DNA from: Nitrospirota bacterium
GTDB lineage: Bacteria > Nitrospirota > Leptospirillia > Leptospirillales > Leptospirillaceae
DNA length: 39,291 nt
Reading direction: 5' to 3'
Assembly: GCA_027314645.1 (NCBI GenBank)
Contig: DAHVAL010000016.1
Span: 1 to 39,291 of the forward strand
Shown: in pieces, positions 27,848-34,423 of the stretch
How positions within the stretch are numbered: position 1 is the first letter of the stretch
How the letters are laid out: each line of letters starts with the position of its first letter
Position numbers and translations under genes: made by a program
Notes under the pieces: model-generated
Told to the model about the DNA's origin: nothing
The model's database searches: none
What the model saw: the letters and a program-made list of their open reading frames with translations, nothing else

Positions 27848-28555
27848 CTAACGCACGTTGAAGACTGGCTGGGCCTTTGCTGAAAATTCCTCCCCCACGG
27901 GGATGGTGCTTTGAACAGCAGCGCTTCCGGGAACATTTCTCAATCGATCCTGGAGGTGGAAGAGAAGGCGCGCGGAGGATTCGATGGCGTTCCGGATCTC
28001 CCGGACGGTGGTGTTGAGGTGGTTGTAGAATCCTAGCGAGACGATGGCGATGACCAGGCCAGTCGCCGTTGCAATCAGCGCTTCCGCGACCCCTCCGGTG
28101 ATCTGTGCGGGTTTTCCAAGTCCGGAGACCGACATGACGTGAAATGAGGAGATGATCCCCATGATCGTTCCGAGGAGGCCCAGAAGGGGTGCCATGGTCA
28201 CCGTGGTGTCGAGAACCCACATCCGTTCCTTGAGACGCTTCTCCTCCAGAAGGGCTTCCGCCTCCACCAGATGTTCGAGATCCCCTTCTGAAAGCTTCCG
28301 GTTGAGAAAGAAGGAGAGGATCTTTCCCACAATCAGGTGGGATTGGTTCAATTTCTCGAGAAGCTTTCTGATCTCCGCCATTTCATTTTCACCCAGGGCG
28401 CCCTTGCGAAGGACGGCGAGGATCGCATGGGTCCCCATTTTTTCCCGCCGCAAATACAGATAGCGCTCAAGGATGACCGCCATTGCCACTCCCGACATCG
28501 GGAGCAGGATGTACATGATCGGTCCACCCCTCATCAAGTACGCCAGTCCATTCAT
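27848..28555 (-). CDS. exbB: ExbB proton-channel subunit
   Basis: A 235-aa MotA/TolQ/ExbB-family protein with three membrane helices: one near the N-terminus (GGPIMYILLPMSGVAMAVIL) and a pair in the C-terminal half (TMAPLLGLLGTIMGIISSF and AEALIATATGLVIAIVSLGF, including the conserved pore-lining Thr residues). GGAGG eight bases before ATG 28555 selects this start over an upstream in-frame ATG at 28588. First gene of exbB-exbD-tonB. An exact 11-bp direct repeat lies 66-87 bp upstream. Confidence 0.94.
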   Translation of the reverse strand: MNGLAYLMRGGPIMYILLPMSGVAMAVILERYLYLRREKMGTHAILAVLRKGALGENEMAEIRKLLEKLNQSHLIVGKILSFFLNRKLSEGDLEHLVEAEALLEEKRLKERMWVLDTTVTMAPLLGLLGTIMGIISSFHVMSVSGLGKPAQITGGVAEALIATATGLVIAIVSLGFYNHLNTTVREIRNAIESSARLLFHLQDRLRNVPGSAAVQSTIPVGEEFSAKAQPVFNVR

Positions 28556-28620
28556 TTTTGTTTCCTCCACGTAGGTGTGCCAAGTCATCCCTTTGATCTA
28601 AGCATGGTCCCATTCGAATA

Positions 28621-28642
28621 TTAATTTTTGGTTAATTTTTGG
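28621..28642 (-). promoter_or_regulatory. Two exact 11-bp direct repeats upstream of exbB
   Basis: TTAATTTTTGG occurs twice head to tail at 28621-28631 and 28632-28642 (CCAAAAATTAA on the coding strand of exbB). The 11-bp period matches the helical spacing used by OmpR/PhoB-family regulators. The position, 66-87 bp before the exbB start, fits an operator of the exb-tonB operon. The binding protein is not known. Confidence 0.5.
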
Positions 28643-28665
28643 TGAGGTCCGTGTAAAAAACGAAT

Positions 28666-28698
28666 AAAGGGGAGGACCCATGACGTCCTCCCCTTTTT
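28666..28698. terminator. Intrinsic terminator after receptor 1
   Basis: GGGGAGGAC, a 7-base loop and GTCCTCCCC form a perfect 9-bp stem flanked by A and T runs on both sides, so it can work in both directions. On the minus strand it lies 15 bp after the receptor 1 stop and is followed by TTTATTCGTTTTTT, separating the receptor from exbB. Confidence 0.9.
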
Positions 28699-28712
28699 GT
28701 GAGGTGAAGAGG

Positions 28713-31637
28713 CTAGAAGGTGACCGTGACCCCTCCGAAGAGGTTGATGGGTTCCCCAGGATAGACGAACAGGGTTTCGAGGTTGCTCGCTCCCGGGGTG
28801 AGGAATGCCGGTTCGTAGTAATTGGTGTTCAGCAGGTTGAAGGCGTTGAAGAAGAGCTGGGCGCTTTTATACCAGTTGGCCTTCGGAAGGTCGTAGGCCA
28901 AGAGCATGTTGGTCGTCCAGTATCCGGGCGCATTCTGCTGGATGTTTGCTGTGCCTGTGGGACCCCCGCCCGTATCGATGACATTCATCTGGCCGGTGTA
29001 CCGCTCGTTTAAGGTCACGTGCCAGTTTCCGCGGGCGTAGTTCAGGTCGAGGTTGCCCAGCATGTTTGGAACGAAGGGCAGCGGGTCTCCCGAGTTGCTC
29101 AGCACGGTTGAGGTGCCCAGACCGTACTGGGCGCTGACGAAATAGGCGTCGACCGCGGAGAAGTTTCCGTCGATGCTGAAACCGGCCGGAAGATCCCGCT
29201 TGAACTCGGCTTCAAAGCCCCGCATCTCCGCAATCCCTGCAGAGGTCGGGAGAGCGTTGGTGACCCCGTTTGGCAGAACCTGAAGAGAGGTTGAAAACAT
29301 GTTGTTGATGTAGTCGTTGTAGATGTCGAAGGCCACGAAGCCCTTGTCCGTCGAATAGCGCGCCCCGATTTCGGCGTCGTTGACGATCTCGGGCTTGATG
29401 TTGGCCGCATTTGGCGCCGACCCGGGAGCCAATTGGAAGAACTGGAGGCTGGGTGCCGAGTAGGACTGTCCCGCATTGGCGTAGAGCTTCCAGTGTTCGG
29501 TGGGATACCAGTTGGCCCCCACATGGGGAAGGGGGACCACGAAATTCTGTCCGGCCACCGGGGCGTACGCGGCGTTTCCGCCCTGGGCGAAGTTCAGGCT
29601 GGTCTGGGCCCCGGACATGAGGGAGTTCACATATTGCTGGCTCACCGCCATGACCCGGACGCCCGCGGAGAGGAACCAGTCGTCGGTTGGGCGGTAATGA
29701 TCCTCGAGATATCCGCCGGTGGTGAACATGAGATTCGACCCTCCGGCGTTTCCGGTCACTTTGGGGGTCCCGATCGGAACGTTCCCGTAGAGCGTGTTGT
29801 TGTAGGAGATCCGCACGCCCAGATGAACCTTGTTTTTCTTGGAGGTGGAAAGGGCCGTTTCGGCGATATCCCCCACCTTGTACCCTTGTCCCTGAATGTA
29901 GGTGAAGTTGAAGGGGTTGGCGCATGCGGCCGGGCTGGCGCCCCCGTTGCAGTACCCGCCATACGAAGGCGACACGTTCTGGAAGGCGGTTCCGTTGGCT
30001 CCGGACACGGGAGACCCGATGATGCCCACCGGAACCTGGATGACTCCGTAGGGAACAACAAGCGCGAAGGCGTTGTTCTTGACCCAGACGGTGGGGTTGA
30101 GCTGGTCTTCTCCCTGGATCGTGATCATGTAGCGCTGGGAGGTCCAGTTCTTGTAGTACGGAGAGTCCGGCGTATTGGTTCCGGACGGATAGGTGGTGTT
30201 CTCCCCGTTGGGCAGACCGTTGTAGGTCGGGCCGAACTGCTGGAAGTTCTGGAGCGAGGTCGAGGCCCCGCGGTCGTAGTTCTTGTAGGAGCCGGTGAAC
30301 ATGAGGCCGATCTTTCCACTTTCAAGATATTTGGTGAGATTGGCGTAGTCCTGGTAGTCCTGAACCCCGGTATACTCCTGGAATCCCTGCTGATTGATGA
30401 TGGAGAGATCGTTGTAGGCTCCCACGCCGGTCTTTTCGTTGATCCCGGTGTTGGTGATGAAGGAGGAGTAGTATTGATCGTAGGATCCGTAACCGGCGGT
30501 GAGCTGGCTGAAGGCGTCCTTGATCGGCTGCATCAGGTGGATGTTGATGTTGCAGCCCGAGGCATAGTTGTAGAGGTTCATGGCGGTGGTGACCCCGCGC
30601 TCGATATCGACGGAGGCGATGTCGATGTTGAAAAGGTTCAGATCATACACCATCCCTCCATCCTGGTTCTGGTTGAAGGGCACGCCTTCGACCTCGAACT
30701 CGATGTTGGACCCCCCGGAGGGAGCGGTGTTGGATCCGCCGGTGGAGTAGCCCCGGCAGGTGAAATAGTTCATCCCGCCCGTCACGCCGTTCGCGCCGGA
30801 CCGGGAGTAGTAGTTGACGCCGGGCTGGTTCGACAGGGCGAACCCGATCCCGGTGGTCTGCCAGGTCTCAAAGGTCTTGTGGTCCACGACGGTGATGGCC
30901 CCCGTGGTGTCCTTGATCTTCTTGTTGGTGTCGGCATTGATGTTGGCTTCGGCCATCCTGTTGATCGCCATCGGGAAGTCGTGAGCGGTGTTCCCGTTGA
31001 CTGCGATCTCTTCGGAGACCGGAAGGTACCCCTTCTTGATCACCTCGACGAGATAGCGGCCGGACGGGATCTTGGGCAGGGCGAAATGTCCGTCCGCGGT
31101 GGATCCGATCGTGTAGACCTCCTTGGTCGTCAGGTTCTTGATCTGCATCTGGGCCGACAGCGGGATTTTGTGGTCCCCGTGGCCTTCATAAATGGATCCC
31201 GTCAGGGCCGCGCTTCCCGTTGACAGGAGCGCCACGCGGAAGTTCATCTCTCCCACCATCCCCGCTTTCAGGATGCCTTCTTTTTTCTGGAGGGAAAAAC
31301 CCCCGCCTCCCACCAGGATCTGGTAGGTCCCTTCGGGGAGATGGTTAAAAATGTAGGCCCCTTGGGGATCGCTCTTCTTGATCAGGACCTCCCCGCTCTG
31401 CATGTTCTTGAGGAGGATCGGAACGCCCTTTAACGGCGCCTGGTCCTTGTTGGACACGACGGAGCCATAGATGATCGCCGTCGTCATCCCCGCCTTCGCA
31501 CCCTGTCCTTGTGTCTGCTGTTCCTGTTGCGGGGTGGCCGCTGCCTGAGCCCAGGCCAGACCCCCGTTTCCTTCGAGACACAGAAAGGCCGCCCCCAGGG
31601 CCAAAGCCTTTCTCATCCCTTGTCCAGACATGCGCAT
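28713..31637 (-). CDS. TonB-dependent receptor 1 with N-terminal regulatory-like repeats
   Basis: A 974-aa outer-membrane receptor. A signal peptide (about 1-31) precedes two carboxypeptidase-regulatory-like beta-sandwich repeats (about 55-135 and 143-222; GAYIFNHLPEGTYQI and GHFALPKIPSGRYLV). The plug follows (about 243-370; TGAITVVDHKTF, NYFTCRGYSTGG, VEGVPFNQNQDGG), then a 22-strand-type barrel ending in F. Cys294 and Cys362 lie in the plug at the spacing seen in receptor 2, and two more Cys are in a barrel loop (GGYCNGGASPAACANPF). GGAGG lies eight bases before ATG 31637. The regulator at 31928 is directly upstream on the same strand. Substrate unknown; no siderophore gene is near. Confidence 0.92.
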   Translation of the reverse strand: MRMSGQGMRKALALGAAFLCLEGNGGLAWAQAAATPQQEQQTQGQGAKAGMTTAIIYGSVVSNKDQAPLKGVPILLKNMQSGEVLIKKSDPQGAYIFNHLPEGTYQILVGGGGFSLQKKEGILKAGMVGEMNFRVALLSTGSAALTGSIYEGHGDHKIPLSAQMQIKNLTTKEVYTIGSTADGHFALPKIPSGRYLVEVIKKGYLPVSEEIAVNGNTAHDFPMAINRMAEANINADTNKKIKDTTGAITVVDHKTFETWQTTGIGFALSNQPGVNYYSRSGANGVTGGMNYFTCRGYSTGGSNTAPSGGSNIEFEVEGVPFNQNQDGGMVYDLNLFNIDIASVDIERGVTTAMNLYNYASGCNINIHLMQPIKDAFSQLTAGYGSYDQYYSSFITNTGINEKTGVGAYNDLSIINQQGFQEYTGVQDYQDYANLTKYLESGKIGLMFTGSYKNYDRGASTSLQNFQQFGPTYNGLPNGENTTYPSGTNTPDSPYYKNWTSQRYMITIQGEDQLNPTVWVKNNAFALVVPYGVIQVPVGIIGSPVSGANGTAFQNVSPSYGGYCNGGASPAACANPFNFTYIQGQGYKVGDIAETALSTSKKNKVHLGVRISYNNTLYGNVPIGTPKVTGNAGGSNLMFTTGGYLEDHYRPTDDWFLSAGVRVMAVSQQYVNSLMSGAQTSLNFAQGGNAAYAPVAGQNFVVPLPHVGANWYPTEHWKLYANAGQSYSAPSLQFFQLAPGSAPNAANIKPEIVNDAEIGARYSTDKGFVAFDIYNDYINNMFSTSLQVLPNGVTNALPTSAGIAEMRGFEAEFKRDLPAGFSIDGNFSAVDAYFVSAQYGLGTSTVLSNSGDPLPFVPNMLGNLDLNYARGNWHVTLNERYTGQMNVIDTGGGPTGTANIQQNAPGYWTTNMLLAYDLPKANWYKSAQLFFNAFNLLNTNYYEPAFLTPGASNLETLFVYPGEPINLFGGVTVTF

Positions 31638-31739
31638 TTAATGTTCCTCCAACGATAAAAAGGGTTTTTGAATGCCTCGGATGAATGCACCCGCTTCGCG
31701 CCCTCGGAGACCTTAAGAACTCCAAGGATTGGGGGTAAT

Positions 31740-31780
31740 GTAAGGGGACGGAGTAAAGGGGACGTGAAGTCTGGGTAAAG
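31740..31780 (-). promoter_or_regulatory. Tandem CTTTAC 11-bp array upstream of receptor 1
   Basis: On the minus strand CTTTAC (31780-31775), CTTCAC (31769-31764) and CTTTAC (31758-31753) occur at exact 11-bp spacing, and a looser CCTTAC follows at 31745-31740. The array lies 103-143 bp before the receptor 1 start and points towards it. This is the classic layout of an OmpR/PhoB-family binding site; the regulator encoded at 31928-32671 is the obvious candidate. Confidence 0.65.
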
Positions 31781-31927
31781 CCGTGTCATGAAAAATTGAG
31801 AAAGAGGATCGATCAAGGAGACATCGGAGGATCGCAGGAGAAATAAGATCAAAATGGGAATCGGAGGCGGGAGTGGCGGGCAGGAAAGGAGGAGGATGCG
31901 TCTTGGAGAAAAGTGGACCGGGGACGG

Positions 31928-32671
31928 TCAGGAGGGTGCGGACACCGATTTCTTGAGGCGGTATCCGAATCCCCGGATGGTTTCAATATAGCGTGGGTCG
32001 TGGCTCGAATCCCCGAGTTTTTTCCGAAGGGCGGAGATATGGACCTTGAGGATCTCTTCGCCGACATCGTTGTCCGCTCCCCAGAGGGTATTCAAAAGGT
32101 CCTCCTTTGAGACGATGCGCCCTTGATTGACCCCCAGAAAGTGAAGGATTTGGAATTCGACGCGGGTCAGGCGCACCTCCTGATCGGCCACGAACACTTC
32201 CATCCGTTGGGTATCGAGGGAGAGAGGGCCGATGGTGAGGGAGACGGGAGGGATTTTGGCGGTGGCCGGTTCCTGGTAGCGTCGGATCAGCATCCTGATG
32301 CGGGCAATAAACTCCCGGTTGCTGAAGGGCTTTTCCAGGAAATCGTCCGCTCCTTCCTCCAAGGCCTTGATCCGGACCTCGAGTGCGCCCCTGGAGGAGA
32401 TGGCCAGGATCGGGGTTTTCTTGAGATCCCGATGGGTCCGGATGAAGGAGAAGATTTGGGACCCCGAGGGGAAAGGAAGATGGAGGTCCACGACCGTGAG
32501 AAGGGGAACGCCTTTTGCGGCAACCCGCCGCAAGACCCATAAGGCTTCGTTTTCATCCCGTGCGACCGCCACGGGAAACTGTTCGTTCTCAAGGACCCGT
32601 CTCAATAAATTCAAAACCTCCGAATCATCCTCGACAATGACGATGACCGGGTTTGGGCTGGCGTCAGGCAT
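31928..32671 (-). CDS. OmpR-family response regulator (receptor 1 module)
   Basis: A 247-aa regulator with a complete receiver. The acidic pocket is EDD (14-16), the phospho-accepting Asp62 is in TVVDLHLPFPSG, the Ser switch residues are in AISSRG (92-93) and Lys114 is in EKPF. The C-terminal winged helix (about 140-240) has LTRVEFQILHFLGVNQGRIV, EEILKVHISALRKKL and YIETIRGFGYRLKK. The ribosome site before ATG 32671 is weak (AAGGA about 15 bases away). No histidine kinase is adjacent, so it is an orphan here. It lies 290 bp upstream of receptor 1 on the same strand, with a tandem 11-bp array in between, and probably controls it. Confidence 0.92.
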   Translation of the reverse strand: MPDASPNPVIVIVEDDSEVLNLLRRVLENEQFPVAVARDENEALWVLRRVAAKGVPLLTVVDLHLPFPSGSQIFSFIRTHRDLKKTPILAISSRGALEVRIKALEEGADDFLEKPFSNREFIARIRMLIRRYQEPATAKIPPVSLTIGPLSLDTQRMEVFVADQEVRLTRVEFQILHFLGVNQGRIVSKEDLLNTLWGADNDVGEEILKVHISALRKKLGDSSHDPRYIETIRGFGYRLKKSVSAPS

Positions 32672-33412
32672 GGGGAGAGGGATTCCTTCGATCGAACGAG
32701 AAGGTCTCGGTAATCTCCTCTCCCGAAGGAGAGAGGATCACCCAACCCTTGTCAAAAAGCTCCCAAGGCCCCCGCCGATGCGCAACGCGTCCGGATGCGG
32801 GCCCGGCTTCCCCCCCGTCGGAGAAAGCCTTCGAATGAAGGAGAATTTAGGGGACGGATGTTACATCAAGGTAAATGTTCGGTTGATCACAAAAAAATTT
32901 CCTCCTGTGTCGGATCTCGTCCGGGCGTCTCACCAAAAAAGACCAAAGAACTTTGTAAATAAGAACATTCATCGGGAGATCTCTTCCGAAATCGATCAGG
33001 ATTTGAGGCGTTGCTTTACCGTCCCGTTACCGATCCGCCACGCCATATTTACCAATCCGTCAACCCACAAACTCAATATTGATTTTCTGATGATACCCAG
33101 GAGAGCCATCGGCGAAGGGCGGAGGAGGCGGGGGAAATGCGGACTCCGCATGACGCCCAAATCATCGAAGGGGTCCTCCCCCGATCTTCGTCCCGGGACG
33201 GTCCACAGGTTTTCCATGGTGTGAGGATGGCCCCGGTGGGCGTAAAGCGACCCTCCGTCCATCGGGATCGGAGGGGTCTTTTGAATGATCCCGGGAAAAG
33301 CGCCGGAGGCGAAGGGGATCTTCACGACCGAATAACGCGGAACGCCGTGGTGGGACGAGGACCCTGAGGCCCGCGAGACTCTCAAAAAGGGCCTGGAGTG
33401 GGAGGAGCGACG
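32672..33412. promoter_or_regulatory. 741-bp gap between the two divergent regulator genes
   Basis: Longest non-coding stretch in the window, with an AT-rich core at about 32860-33110. The 308-codon plus-strand frame crossing it (from 32298) runs antisense through the upstream regulator and has no recognisable protein. The core holds a tandem 11-bp array listed separately. No transposase, tRNA or small gene with a ribosome site was found. It probably contains promoters for both regulators and could hide a small RNA or a long leader. Confidence 0.5.
33014..33063 (+). promoter_or_regulatory. Five-unit CTTTAC-like 11-bp array between the regulators
   Basis: CTTTAC (33014), CGTTAC (33025), CGCCAC (33036), ATTTAC (33047) and CGTCAA (33058) follow each other at exact 11-bp steps on the plus strand. 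The first units match the CTTTAC/CTTCAC units before receptor 1. An AATATT at 33075-33080 could be a -10. The array points towards the regulator at 33413, about 350 bp away, and could equally act on both divergent regulators. Confidence 0.55.
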
Positions 33413-34195
33413 ATGATTCAGACGGATAGGAAAAAACACGGCACGGGAGTCTTTCCGAGGGATGCCCGTCACAGCGCCACAATCATTTTTTGCGCCAAGG
33501 ACGACCGGTTCGAAAAGGTGGCGGAACACATCGGGCTCCGCACCGGATATTTCGTGTCGACGGCCCACGATGGGGAAGAAGCGATCTGGATTCTTCGAAA
33601 GCTCCTGTCCAGATCGACCCTCGGCCGGATGGTCCTTGTCACGGAATTCTCCCTTCCGGGACGGTCCGGGGTGGACCTCTGCCGCTTCGTCCGGTCCCAG
33701 GCCCGTCTGTCGGACACCTCCATCCTGATCGTTTCCGAAGAAGAGGATCCCCAAAAGTGTATCGAGGGTCTGGAAGCGGGCGCGGACGATTTCCTGCGGG
33801 AGCCCGTCAGCCTGCGCGAGATCGAATCGCGGATCGGAGCCCTTCTTCGGCGGTCGGAACGCAAAGAAAAAAAGGGAGGGCCCTGGTCCTTCGATCGGAT
33901 CGAGATTGACGGTCTGGTGGTCGACACGACCCGCTTCGAGGTCCGATTGCACGGAACTCCCGTCCACCTGAGCCATAAGGAGTTCACCATTTTGGCCCTT
34001 TTCGTCTCCCGACCGGGCCGGGCGGTTCCGTATGACGAATTCCTGGATTTTGTCTGGGGGGAGCATGCCGACCGGAGCCGGGAGAATTTGAAGGTCCATA
34101 TCCATGCGCTCCGAAAAAAGCTTGCAGGGGCCGCGTACATTGAAGCCATCCGCGGGTTCGGGTACCGGATGCGCGACACCTCCCCCGCCCCCTGA
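33413..34195 (+). CDS. OmpR-family regulator with Asp-to-Glu receiver (receptor 2 module)
   Basis: A 260-aa regulator. The receiver (about 22-140) keeps the acidic pair (AKDD, about 28-31), but the phospho-accepting Asp is Glu78 in LVTEFSLPGRSG, and the KP-motif Lys is Glu130 in LREP. Ser108 holds the switch position. The winged helix (about 160-255) is intact: LSHKEFTILALFVSRPGRAV, RENLKVHIHALRKKL and YIEAIRGFGYRM. GGAGG seven bases before ATG 33413 sets the start. It cannot be phosphorylated in the usual way; Asp-to-Glu often mimics the active state, so it may be always on or switched by another signal. It lies 228 bp upstream of receptor 2 on the same strand. Confidence 0.9.
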   Translation: MIQTDRKKHGTGVFPRDARHSATIIFCAKDDRFEKVAEHIGLRTGYFVSTAHDGEEAIWILRKLLSRSTLGRMVLVTEFSLPGRSGVDLCRFVRSQARLSDTSILIVSEEEDPQKCIEGLEAGADDFLREPVSLREIESRIGALLRRSERKEKKGGPWSFDRIEIDGLVVDTTRFEVRLHGTPVHLSHKEFTILALFVSRPGRAVPYDEFLDFVWGEHADRSRENLKVHIHALRKKLAGAAYIEAIRGFGYRMRDTSPAP

Positions 34196-34307
34196 TCCTT
34201 TGCCCGCAATGGTTTTGGCTCTCCGCTCTCCTTCACCGTGGATAAGGATCGGGACTGGCCGGTCATATTCTTCCATCATCTTTCAGAGACGCTAAAGTTT
34301 TTTTATT

Positions 34308-34325
34308 TTTTACCATCGTTTAACC
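34308..34325 (+). promoter_or_regulatory. Weak two-unit 11-bp repeat upstream of receptor 2
   Basis: TTTTAC at 34308-34313 and TTTAAC at 34319-34324 are 11 bp apart and resemble the CTTTAC units before receptor 1. A CTTCAC at 34343-34348 is slightly out of phase. The site lies about 100 bp before the receptor 2 start, like its counterpart at receptor 1, but the match is weak and in AT-rich sequence. Confidence 0.3.
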
Positions 34326-34423
34326 GTCCGGATATATCCCCCCTTCACAATTTCTCGCGTGGGATCATGTCCCCTCTTTAAACGCGCTCATTCCCTTTTA
34401 TTTTTATTTCAAAGGAGATTTTC

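Noticed and set aside
28555-28600. Possible sigma-54 promoter (TGGCAC) before exbB
   Set aside because: TGGCAC is present on the minus strand, but the GC of the -12 element is missing at the required distance.
29433-31223. 596-codon plus-strand open frame
   Set aside because: It lies antisense to receptor 1, has a Gly/Val/Asp-rich composition without domains, and is explained by codon bias of the real gene.
32996-34279. 427-codon minus-strand open frame over the second regulator
   Set aside because: The plus strand encodes a clear OmpR-family protein here; the antisense frame is a shadow extending into non-coding sequence.
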